NCBI RefSeq assembly: GCF_007744255.1
Contig: NZ_CP036267.1
Span: 6,088,001-6,152,000, forward strand
Origin: Thalassoglobus polymorphus
GTDB taxonomy: Bacteria; Planctomycetota; Planctomycetia; Planctomycetales; Planctomycetaceae
Length of the DNA stretch: 64,000 nt
Direction: 5' to 3'
In this document: piece after piece, positions 28,520 to 39,000 of the stretch
Numbering within the stretch: the stretch's first letter is position 1
How the letters are laid out: every line of letters starts with the position of its first letter
The notes under the pieces: model-generated
Told to the model about the DNA's origin: nothing
What the model saw: only the letters and a program-made list of their open reading frames with translations
The model's database searches: none
Translations under genes and position numbers: made by a program

Positions 28520-30721
28520 CTATTGCTCACGATTCCGATAGCATTCTGAAACGATCTTGAGTGTGGTGTAATCGATTTTCTCTTCAAAGTGGAGGTACAG
28601 CAACTTCAACCGGGATGGTCGAATCTCCTCGATAGCACTTTCGATTTGTGAGACGAGATTACCTTCAACCCAGGGACGTGGGTCGGTCACCTTTCGCTCC
28701 CGGAGGTAATCTGTCAGGTATCCTTCGGTCGTCGAACGTGCTCGCCCTATCTTTTCTGCGACTTCTTCAATGCTCAGCCCCTGCTCAAAGAACGGAAATG
28801 AAGCAGCGCTCGCCGCGGATGCCGGACGAACTTCACGTGGTGGGCTGCTCGCCAGAACGGCATCGACATCGACATCCAAGGGAAGCCCTTTTTCCTCGCA
28901 ATATTGTTGAATGATTCCTAAGAATGCTTCGCTGTACTCTTCGCACTTTTTTTGCCCCACTCCCTGAACTTCGAGAAACTTCTGTTCATTGGACGGGCAA
29001 CGCCGAGCCATGTCGATTAAGGCGGCATCTCCAAACACAACATACGGCGGGACGTTTTTCTCTTTCGATTTCGCTGTTCGCAACTCTCGCAACGCTTCGA
29101 AGAGTCCAGTGTCTACGCCTTCCATCGACCGGGTTTTCGATGCCTTCGAACCTGACGACTTCTTCTCTGTCGTAGTCGGCACTGTCAATCGGGGAGTCAC
29201 TTCTCCTTTGAGGAGTTGCTTGCCAGATTCAGTAATCTTCAGGATCGAGAAACCTTCGCTCTCGTCCTGATACAAGAATCCCTGTCCGACCAATTGACCG
29301 ATCCAGTCTTGAATACCCTTGAGAGGATACTCTTGCAGCAACCCATATGTGCTCAGTTCGGTATGGTTGTTCGCTATGATTCTTTCATCGCTTGCACCTT
29401 TAAGGACACGCGAGGTATAGGTCATGCCATAGCGTTCTTGCTGCCGATAGACAGATGAAATCACCATCTGACTGATTTTCAGCGAGTCCTTGATGACTTC
29501 GACCTCGCCCATGCAAACATCACAAGCAGTCTCGCAATCTTTGTTTAATTCTTGCCCGAAATGCTGCACCAGGCTTCGGTGACGACAATTGATGTTGTGG
29601 CAATAATCGAGCATCGTTTGCAGCGAGGCGAGTGAGACCTTTTGAACAGCAGGCGGTTGATCGGACATGATCATTTTCCAGGTTCGGAAATCATTCCCGC
29701 CGAAGAAGAGGTGACACTCCGATTCTAACCCGTCCCGTCCGGCTCGCCCGGTCTCCTGCTGGTAGTTCTCGATGGTTTTCGGGATGCCAGTGTGGATCAC
29801 AAATCGGACGTCCGGTTTGTCGATCCCCATTCCGAAAGCGACAGTGGCGACGATGATTTGAATGTCATCTTTGATGAAGGCGTCCTGATTGGCAGCACGA
29901 TCTTCATCGCTCATCCCGGCATGATACGAGGCAGCTCGATATCCGAGGCCCTGTAATTGAAGCGTCACCCGTTCGACTTCTTTCCGGCTGATGCAATAGA
30001 CAACTCCCGCTCCTTTGGGGTGCCTCTCGATCACGTTTTGAATCTGATTGAGTAAGTTATTCTTTTTGGCAACTCGGTAGTAAAGATTTGGCCGATCAAA
30101 ATTCCCGATCAATACTTCAGGATCGCGTAATCCAAGTTGCTGGGCGATATCGTCGCGGACTCGCTGCGTTGCTGTCGCTGTATAGGCATGCAAGTTGACG
30201 TTTTGAAAGCGATCTCGCAGCTGTTTCAATTCGCGATAATGTGGTCGGAAATCGTGTCCCCATTGGCTGATGCAGTGAGCTTCATCGATCGCAATGAAAG
30301 AGACATTCGCAGCGGTCAGCATGTCGAGCAGGCGACCCGCTCCGATTCGTTCAGGAGCCAGATAGAGCAGTTTCAGGTCATTCGATTGGATCTTCTCGGA
30401 GACGTTCCACTTTTCAGCATTTGAAAGAGTGCTGTTGATGTAGGCTGCCGAGATGCCGTTCGCGTTGAGTGCGTCGACCTGGTCTTTCATCAGCGAAATG
30501 AGAGGCGAGACGACAATGGCCATTCCGTCCTGGCACATCGCCGGAGCCTGGTAGCACAGTGACTTTCCACCCCCAGTGGGGAGGACGACAAGAGAGTCTC
30601 GATTTTCCAGAACCGCCGACATCGCAGGGAGTTGCAAGTCATGGAACGATTCGTAACCCCAATACTTTTTCAAGACCTCGGCAAGCTGAACTTTTTGGGT
30701 GGGTTGCTCTGTCTTGTCCAT
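28520..30721 (-). CDS. recQ: ATP-dependent DNA helicase RecQ
   Basis: 3'-5' DNA helicase for recombination and replication-fork repair; 733 residues. Helicase motifs in order: I PTGGGKSLCYQAPA, Ia SPLISLMKDQ, II DEAHCISQWGHDFRP, III AYTATAT, V VAFGMGIDKPDVR, VI QETGRAGRDG. The RecQ-Ct zinc module carries CRHRSLVQHFG and CETACDVCMGE. A winged helix and then an HRDC domain follow (about 535-610, LRTAKSKEKNVPPYVVFGD). The last ~90 residues contain a helix-turn-helix-like segment (LSIEEVAEKIGRARSTTEGYL), a known RecQ extension. ATG start at 30721. Confidence 0.96.
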   Translation of the reverse strand: MDKTEQPTQKVQLAEVLKKYWGYESFHDLQLPAMSAVLENRDSLVVLPTGGGKSLCYQAPAMCQDGMAIVVSPLISLMKDQVDALNANGISAAYINSTLSNAEKWNVSEKIQSNDLKLLYLAPERIGAGRLLDMLTAANVSFIAIDEAHCISQWGHDFRPHYRELKQLRDRFQNVNLHAYTATATQRVRDDIAQQLGLRDPEVLIGNFDRPNLYYRVAKKNNLLNQIQNVIERHPKGAGVVYCISRKEVERVTLQLQGLGYRAASYHAGMSDEDRAANQDAFIKDDIQIIVATVAFGMGIDKPDVRFVIHTGIPKTIENYQQETGRAGRDGLESECHLFFGGNDFRTWKMIMSDQPPAVQKVSLASLQTMLDYCHNINCRHRSLVQHFGQELNKDCETACDVCMGEVEVIKDSLKISQMVISSVYRQQERYGMTYTSRVLKGASDERIIANNHTELSTYGLLQEYPLKGIQDWIGQLVGQGFLYQDESEGFSILKITESGKQLLKGEVTPRLTVPTTTEKKSSGSKASKTRSMEGVDTGLFEALRELRTAKSKEKNVPPYVVFGDAALIDMARRCPSNEQKFLEVQGVGQKKCEEYSEAFLGIIQQYCEEKGLPLDVDVDAVLASSPPREVRPASAASAASFPFFEQGLSIEEVAEKIGRARSTTEGYLTDYLRERKVTDPRPWVEGNLVSQIESAIEEIRPSRLKLLYLHFEEKIDYTTLKIVSECYRNREQ

Positions 30722-30751
30722 GGAACTGTGTCTTTATCAAGCAGCACGATT

Positions 30752-30776
30752 AGCCGGACACGTGACGTGTCCGGCT
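30752..30776 (-). terminator. hairpin after the SIS-domain gene
   Basis: AGCCGGACACG-TGA-CGTGTCCGGCT, a perfect 11-bp stem with a 3-base loop. It lies 28 bases past the stop of the SIS gene on the minus strand and just before recQ. No T tract. The GCCGGACAC word also occurs in the 24380 hairpin. Confidence 0.7.
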
Positions 30777-30803
30777 GGGGCAAAGTCACTCATCCTCAGG
30801 TTT

Positions 30804-31823
30804 TTACCCGACAAACTCATTGCCTACTTTTCGTGCCCGCTCCGGTTTGTCGAGATCGATACCAAGAGTGATTCCCGCTTCAACCATGACGTTCCATCCG
30901 GCACACATTTGCACGTATGGCGAAAGATCACCAGCGTCGGAAATTTGAATTGTCGGGAACATGGTCTCGCGATCTGCGATGGCAATGACCGTCAGGCCGA
31001 CACCTTTTTGGAGGATTTCGTCGAACTTTTCTTCTGAGTCTTGATATGGATCAACCCACAGGACGACGTCATTTGCGTCCATGACTTCTTCCACGCCATG
31101 TGCGGCATAAGTTCCTTCGAGGAAGTCAGATTGCTTACGCGTAATTTCATTCGTCTTGAGAGTAAGCTCTTCAGTGACGCCATCGTTTCGACCAGCCCAG
31201 TAGATATTTCTCGCATTGGCGATTTTGGCAGTCAGTTCCGGATCAATTTCGAGTGTGAGAGCGGCAGTCATTTTGTTCGCAAGATCATCGAGTCTTGAAG
31301 CTAACGTCTGCTTGCTGGCGATCTCTTCCAGTAATGCGCGGTAGAACAACGCTTGTTCGATAACGCTTTTCGTCGCTGCAACAGCTCCTTCTTTTCCGCA
31401 CTTGAGAACGTATCCCTGATTGGAAATCGATTCGAGCATTGAGTTTTCAGCAGCAGTCAAGCTGTAAAGGTGTTGATGCCCCGCCTCTGCAAGCTTGTTG
31501 AACAGGCCGATGACTTCAGCTGTTCGCCCGGAATTGGAGAGTGCAAAAATCGCCCAGTCTGCCAGGTTGTATTCCTGTGCTTGCTTGCCAGCTTCGGTGT
31601 AGAGTTCGATGTTCCAGCCGTTCTGTTTGGCTGCGCGCATCGCACTTTTCGCAGGAAAGATTCGGCTGGAACCTTCGCCCGTCAGAAAGAGTTTCCCGAC
31701 ACCTTTAATGGCGGCAGCTGTCTCGGACATGCGAGTCGTGTCGAATGCTCGCACGATCTCCGGAGTCGCAAGCATATCGCGTGTGAGTCCGAACTTAGTG
31801 TACTTTTCGTCGTTTGTGTTCAT
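30804..31823 (-). CDS. SIS-domain sugar-phosphate isomerase/aminotransferase-like protein
   Basis: Cytoplasmic protein of 339 residues with two SIS (sugar isomerase) domains and no glutaminase domain. SIS1 shows FLTGEGSSRIFPAKSA and ALSNSGRTAEVIGL with the Ser/Thr phosphate-binding pocket; SIS2 shows IYWAGRNDGVTEELTLKTNEI and an HGVEEVMDANDVV segment. This layout fits AgaS/FrlB-type or GlmS C-domain-like enzymes that isomerise or deaminate amino-sugar phosphates. The exact reaction cannot be told. A phosphofructokinase follows the same strand upstream, in keeping with sugar-phosphate metabolism. Confidence 0.8.
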   Translation of the reverse strand: MNTNDEKYTKFGLTRDMLATPEIVRAFDTTRMSETAAAIKGVGKLFLTGEGSSRIFPAKSAMRAAKQNGWNIELYTEAGKQAQEYNLADWAIFALSNSGRTAEVIGLFNKLAEAGHQHLYSLTAAENSMLESISNQGYVLKCGKEGAVAATKSVIEQALFYRALLEEIASKQTLASRLDDLANKMTAALTLEIDPELTAKIANARNIYWAGRNDGVTEELTLKTNEITRKQSDFLEGTYAAHGVEEVMDANDVVLWVDPYQDSEEKFDEILQKGVGLTVIAIADRETMFPTIQISDAGDLSPYVQMCAGWNVMVEAGITLGIDLDKPERARKVGNEFVG

Positions 31824-31928
31824 GAGTCATCGATGAGGGTTGAGCGTTTATCGTTGTCGGATGATGAATGCGTTCTCGAACTGCAACCTGCATGCAGTCA
31901 CATCCGGTTGCGAACAGGCTGTTAATAT

Positions 31929-32010
31929 TAGAACTGGTCCTGAAACTTGAAATCGCTCTCTCAAACGTTGAGAAAAGCGACGATTCCAGAGGTTTTCGGA
32001 CTGGTTCTAG
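31929..32010 (-). repeat. R2 palindromic repeat, best-preserved copy
   Basis: TAGAACTGGTCCTGAAACTT at one end and GGTTTTCGGACTGGTTCTAG at the other are near-perfect inverted repeats. The centre has CTCTCAAACGTTGAGA, itself palindromic. About 82 bp in total, with no coding capacity. It occupies the gap between the PFK and SIS genes. Confidence 0.88.
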
Positions 32011-32076
32011 CTCTGTTCGTTTTGAAACCTGTTGTTGAAACGTGTTAATGAAATGAGGTCTTTGAGCCGGTGCTGA

Positions 32077-33270
32077 CTACTTGAGTCGCACAAATTCCGG
32101 GAGATCACCAATGAGTGGGTTTACATAGTCCAGGAAAGCTTTGGTGACATTCATGCCATTTTTGGAAATGAAATTCGCAGGCATCGGGCGTTCTTCGTTG
32201 GCAACTTCGCTGAGTGGTGCAGTCCCGAATCCCGATTTGTAAGGTTCGTTGCGTGACGAGGTCCGGACGATCGTGACCATCACGCCACTTTCGCCTTGCT
32301 CTGCCAGTTTCACAGCTTGTTTTCCGCAGCCGTAGGCTTCTTTGATATCAAGTGGAACAGTCCTGTCAGAGGCACACATCTGGAGGGATTCCGTCACCTG
32401 GAATTCACCACGCCAGCCGAACTCGTCGCTGAGCATGCGATGTAGAATCATCGCGGCACTGGTGCCTCCCATTGCTCCAAACTCAGTGTTGCCGAACTTG
32501 TCTGTCGTCCCTGACGCGCTGACTGGAGATCCGTCAGGGTTGGTGATCCCTTCTCCGCACACAATTGAAACGAATCCATGTTTTGCGTGAGTCTTCTTGA
32601 CGAGTTCTAAAAATTCTTCACGCTGAAATGGACGTTCAGGAAACAGGATGATGTGCGGAGCATCACCAGATTTTTGTCGTGCAGCAGCAGCGGCAGCCGG
32701 GAGCCAGCCAGCACTCCGTCCGACGGTTTGGAAGATGACGAACTGATCGACTCGTTTCATATCGCGGGCGAGCGTTCCGGATTGAAGCAGGCTCAAGGCG
32801 ACGTATCGCGCCGCTGACGGAAAGCCGGGAGTGTGATCCGTTCCGAACAGATCATTGTCGACGGTTTTACAGATCCCAACGCCGGACATTTCCCAGTCGT
32901 TCGCTTTGGCATATTCGACGACACGATGAATTGTGTCCATCGTGTCGTTGCCGCCGATCATGAAGAAGTTTCGAATGTTCTTCTGCTTCAAGCGTTTGAG
33001 GATAGGAGCAAAGTGTTCATCCTGAAGCTTCAAGCGGCTCGATCCCAACGCACTACTCGGAGTTTGCTTGAGAGCCTTGATGACTTCGCTGTCTACGTTT
33101 GAGAAGTCTAAAAGCTTGTTGTCTAAAACTCCCTCGATACCGAATCGCATTCCGTAAATCGTATCGATCTTTTTACTTTTCAATGCTGTTTCCACAACGC
33201 CTGCCAGTGAAGCATTGATAACAGAGGTCGGTCCGCCAGATTGACCAACAAGTGCATTTCCCTTTTGCAT
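32077..33270 (-). CDS. 6-phosphofructokinase, PPi-type active site
   Basis: Phosphorylates fructose 6-phosphate in glycolysis; cytoplasmic, 397 residues. Motifs: ALVGQSGGPTSVINASLAG (N-terminal phosphate loop), IGGNDTMDT in place of the ATP enzyme's GGDGT, CKTVDND with Lys where ATP enzymes have Gly, and MKRVDQFVIFQTVGRSAGW for the substrate site. Asp at the GGxD position and Lys before TxDND are the hallmarks of pyrophosphate-dependent PFK, so PPi is the likely donor (inference). Start: ATG 33270, since the phosphate loop then lies 4 residues in; the frame extends 13 more codons. Confidence 0.9.
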   Translation of the reverse strand: MQKGNALVGQSGGPTSVINASLAGVVETALKSKKIDTIYGMRFGIEGVLDNKLLDFSNVDSEVIKALKQTPSSALGSSRLKLQDEHFAPILKRLKQKNIRNFFMIGGNDTMDTIHRVVEYAKANDWEMSGVGICKTVDNDLFGTDHTPGFPSAARYVALSLLQSGTLARDMKRVDQFVIFQTVGRSAGWLPAAAAAARQKSGDAPHIILFPERPFQREEFLELVKKTHAKHGFVSIVCGEGITNPDGSPVSASGTTDKFGNTEFGAMGGTSAAMILHRMLSDEFGWRGEFQVTESLQMCASDRTVPLDIKEAYGCGKQAVKLAEQGESGVMVTIVRTSSRNEPYKSGFGTAPLSEVANEERPMPANFISKNGMNVTKAFLDYVNPLIGDLPEFVRLK

Positions 33271-33397
33271 GAATCTCTTTCGATGTGTTTCGTTGAGCTG
33301 GTTGAACAATCAACTATCTTACTGCATTAAGAGATGAATGAAAGCGGTTCGTGCGAAACCGTCAAAGCGAATCGGCTCATCGATTCGCTGCTCATGA

Positions 33398-33468
33398 GCA
33401 ACCAGTTCGCAAACTTGTGAAATGGTCGCTTTTCTCAGTGTTTCAGAGGGTGAATTCAGGTTTTAGAA
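33398..33468. repeat. degenerate R2-like repeat
   Basis: AACCAGTTCGCAAACTTGTG, then GGTCGCTTTTCTCAGTGTTTCAGA, then TTCAGGTTTTAGAATCTG resembles R2 with many mismatches. Confidence 0.4.
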
Positions 33469-33504
33469 TCTGTGAATCAGCGTGATGGGAGGGACGGCGA
33501 GTCG

Positions 33505-34254
33505 CTAAAATTTTCCGACCCACTTTACCAATTGTGAGACAAACTGAGCGTACAAATTACCAACTTCGACACCTTCTGATCCGGGAGCCTGGGCAGCGAC
33601 TCGATTGTCTCCCCAGTCAACGAGCGGACCGACCCAATGTGGAGCAAGATCGGTCATTAACGCAGCGATCCGACTTTTGGCAGTTTCGGAAACGACAAGC
33701 AGCGGGTCGCTTGATTCATGTGTGAGAGAGTAGTCCGCTCCTGCCAGCTTTGACTTGAAACGTTCTGCAGTCAGAAGGACATCGGCATCTGTTTTCGCTG
33801 TCACCTTGTTGTATCCTCCAATTATTGGAGAGCGGTCTTCCCAGGGAAGATTCGCTGTGATCGGGTGCTCAGCCTGAGCTTTCAGGAAGACCGGCGAGTC
33901 ACAGTTTTGGCGATCATCGTTTGAGAGAATTTTAACCGGGAGTAGCTGGCTGATTTTTGTCCCGTCCCAGTCTCCTCCCATCCCATGATACGATTCCCAA
34001 CCGCCGATCATCAGCAGGTTAGAGCCGTTCTCCACATGTTGAACGAGTCGATTTTCAACTTCTTCGTTAAGGTGAGCTGCTGGGTAATCGCTGAGGATGT
34101 ACAGCTGATACGGTTCTGTAAGTTGATTGAGTTCGAGAGATTGATCGCTGGGGATGTAGTCGAAGGACCAGCCAGAATGATCAATGCAGCCAGCGAGATA
34201 GCTGGCCGCTGTTTCGAGAGAGGTGTCACCCAGAAATAAAATTTGTCGAGGCAT
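33505..34254 (-). CDS. GATase1-like (putative glutamine amidotransferase fold) protein
   Basis: 249 residues, probably cytoplasmic. The class I glutamine-amidotransferase-like fold is suggested by ILFLGDTSLETAASYL at the start, YQLYILSDYPAAHL, LLMIGGWESYHGMGG (where a nucleophile Cys is replaced by Trp-Glu) and PHWVGPLVDWGDNRV near the end. This matches the planctomycete and actinobacterial 'putative glutamine amidotransferase' group, in which the catalytic Cys-His-Glu set is often lost. I cannot assign an activity. Its start is a clear ATG, and a Tat-type Gfo/Idh gene lies 227 bp upstream on the same strand. Confidence 0.65.
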   Translation of the reverse strand: MPRQILFLGDTSLETAASYLAGCIDHSGWSFDYIPSDQSLELNQLTEPYQLYILSDYPAAHLNEEVENRLVQHVENGSNLLMIGGWESYHGMGGDWDGTKISQLLPVKILSNDDRQNCDSPVFLKAQAEHPITANLPWEDRSPIIGGYNKVTAKTDADVLLTAERFKSKLAGADYSLTHESSDPLLVVSETAKSRIAALMTDLAPHWVGPLVDWGDNRVAAQAPGSEGVEVGNLYAQFVSQLVKWVGKF

Positions 34255-34410
34255 TTTCGTGTTCGTAATTGTATTTGTAATCGTGATTAATGCGAGAGGA
34301 CAGGTCAGGAAACGTGCTGGCGTGGCGAGCAGTCGATGAAGGCGTGAGAGTGATCTTCACGCGAACGAGTAACAGAGAGGTTTCTAATAACGTTTGCCGC
34401 TTAAGGTAAA

Positions 34411-34460
34411 AGAAGACGTTTCGCAGTACGCCTGAAGGGTGCTGCGAAACGTCAGTCTTC
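34411..34460 (-). terminator. intrinsic terminator of the Tat Gfo/Idh gene
   Basis: ACGTTTCGCAG (34416-34426) pairs with CTGCGAAACGT (34442-34452), a perfect 11-bp stem with a 15-base loop. On the minus strand it is followed by CTTCTTTTACC. It begins 22 bases after the stop. Confidence 0.85.
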
Positions 34461-34481
34461 GGAATGTGATGGGCTTGTAGA

Positions 34482-35852
<1,371 letters not shown>

Positions 35853-36031
35853 TATTTATGACTCCAAGTGTTGATATCGATGCTGTTTGATGGAAGTAAT
35901 GTAGCACTTTCGCATAAATTCCAGCTTCGTGCAAAGCAATCGTTAATGTTCACGCAGTCCTGCAGACACATTTCAGGTGTCCGGCGAACTATCCAAGACC
36001 TTCAAAATCTGTTCAGTATCCAATCAATAAT

Positions 36032-39000
36032 ATGAGCAAACAAACCCGCTGGCAATTTTGGATCGACGTTGGAGGAACTTTCACGGATTGTGTCGCCTGT
36101 TCGCCGACAGGAATTCTGAAGACGTATAAGACCCTCAGCTCGGGGATTGTCAAAGGTCAGATCGAAACCTGCGATCTGAATTCCATGACAGATTCGCTTC
36201 GTCTCGGGGAACCAGATCGTTTCTGGAACGGTTGGAAGGTCACGGTCTTCAGCAAGGAGGATCGCAGTCCTGTTTACTCTTCGACGGTTCAGAACTACGA
36301 CTCCCGCACAGCCACGCTGACACTTTCAACTCCACTTTCGAGTTCCGTGAAACCGGGGGATCAATACGAACTTCAATGTTCTCTGGAAGCTCCCGTGATT
36401 TGTATTCGTGCAATTCTCGAACTCCCGAGCGGTCAGCCGATTCCTCCGGTCGATATCCGAATGGGGACCACGCGGGGGACGAATGCATTATTGGAAAGGA
36501 AGGGGGCTCGGACAGCTTTCATCACCACGAAAGGCTTTGCAGACCTGCTGCTGATCGGGAATCAGGATCGTCCCGATCTGTTCGACCTGAACATCAAGAA
36601 GCCGATGCCTTTGTACGAGGTCGTAATAGAAGCAGAAGAGCGGCTCGCTGCCGATGGAGCAATTCTGACACCTTTGAATCGTCTCCGAATTCAAGAGCAA
36701 CTCCGTGAGTTGAAAGCGAGTGGAATCGAATCGGTCGCCATTGCGTTGCTGCATGCGTATCGAAACTCCGAACATGAAGAAGCAATTGAACGAATCGCAC
36801 GTGAAGTTGGCTTCAAAGAAGTGAGTCGATCCAGTTCGGTCGCAGCGACCATCAAAATTGTGCCCCGAGCGGAAACGACCGTTCTCGATGCCTACTTGAC
36901 TCCGATCCTTCGGCAATACGTTGCCAGTATTCGTGATTCATTGACACCGGAAAGCACCCTCAAGCTGATGACTTCACATGGTGGGCTTGTCGATGGTTCA
37001 ATGTTCACCGGGAAAGACTGCATTCTTTCCGGACCGGCAGGAGGCGTTGTTGCCTTCGCGAAAATTGCTGAGGCTGCCGGGTTCCAACAGGCGATCGGTT
37101 TTGACATGGGAGGAACAAGTACGGACGTCTCTCGTTTCGGTGGGGCATTTGAGATCGAACGTGAAACGACAAAAGCGGGTGTACGCATCGCTTCTCCAAC
37201 GTTGTCGATAGAAACCGTTGCTGCCGGTGGAGGGAGTATTTGTAGTTTTGATGGAATTCAACTTCGAGTCGGTCCTGAAAGTGCCGGAGCAAATCCCGGC
37301 CCTGCCTGCTACGGTCGCGGTGGTCCTCTCACGGTGACAGATTCGAATGTTGCACTCGGTCGAGTCTTGCCAGAACAGTTTCCGTTCCCTCTCGATCGAG
37401 AAGCTGTGAATGATCGGCTCACGGAGATTTGCAAGCAGATTGAGGCGACTACGAACATTGTCTACACGCCGATGGAGCTGGCTGCGGGATTCATTGATAT
37501 CGCCAATGAGACGATGACGCGTGCGATTCGAAAAGTGTCGATCCAGAAAGGCTACAATCCACAGGACCATCTGCTCGTCAGTTTTGGTGGAGCGGGTGGT
37601 CAGCATGCCTGTGCCATGGCGAAGAGTCTCGGAGTTCAGAGCATTCTGGTCCATCCTTTCGCTGGAATCCTGAGTGCGTACGGCATGGGGCTGGCGGATG
37701 TGCGGAAGCGGCAAGAGACGACGATTCTCCAGAAACTTTCCGAGGCAACTCTTTCGCTCGCTGAGGAAGCTTTCCAGGCCATGCAGGAACAACTGAGGCT
37801 GGAGATTCAGGGCGAAGGGATTTCAGAATCTGACATCCTCCCCGCTGTTCGGTCGCTCAGCTTGCGATACACCGGACTTGATTCGAGCATTGAAATTCCT
37901 GAACCAGCAGATGGTGACTATGCTGCTGCTTACGAGACGCAGCACGAACAACTCTTCGGCTATCGCCATCGTGATCGGGCAATCGAAATCACCACAGCAA
38001 ATGTGGAATTGATCGGAAACATTTCGCAGCTCATCTCGACTCCGGCACCTCAAAAGTCTTCGCAAAAGCAGGCTGGCCTCTCGACTAAAATTTGGTACGG
38101 AGAAAAGGAACTGGAGGCTGCTCTGTTTCTTCGGGAGAGACTTTCGAGCGACAATATGATCCCGGGGCCAGCGATTCTCTGCGATGCCGGTTCGACGATT
38201 TGGATCGAACCCGGATTCACCGGTCGCGTTCAGCCGGATGGTGCGGTTCTCATTGAGCAGACTGAAGTTCAGGAAGCTCAAACAATGGAGACCCAAGACA
38301 ATGCTTCAGTGGGCGAGCCAGATTTAATCTTGCTGGAGATTTTCAATAATCAGTTCGCTTCAATCGCAGAGCAAATGGGTTTCACTCTGCAGCGGACATC
38401 GGTTTCGACAAATGTGAAAGAACGGCTTGACTACAGTTGTGCAATTTTTTCAGCGGAAGGAAATCTGGTCGTCAACGCGCCGCACATTCCGGTGCATCTG
38501 GGCGCGATGGGAGAGACTGTTCAAACCATTCTGCGAGATTGTCCTGATCTCAATCCCGGTGATGTCATCATCACGAATGACCCTTATGCCGGGGGATCTC
38601 ACCTGCCGGATGTGACCGTCGTCACGCCGGTTCACGAGAGGCAAACTGGTGAGCTTCTCTTTTTGACCGCAAGCCGAGCCCATCACGCAGAGATTGGCGG
38701 CATCACCCCGGGGAGCATGCCCCCCTTTTCGAAGAACCTCGCGGAAGAAGGGGTGTTGATCCGTCAATTCAAACTGGTCGATGGGGGCGTGTCACAAGAA
38801 GATCAACTTCGAGCACTGCTTGAGTCTGGTCCATTCCCGTCCCGGAACGTGGCTGACAATCTTGCAGACATTGCTGCCCAGGTGGCTGCTAATAAAATTG
38901 GTGCTCGACTTCTGTTGGAGTTGATCGATTCCCAAGGACGCGAGACTGTTCTGCGTTACATGAAATCGATTCAGGAGACCGCACGGAAAAAAATGGAGCG

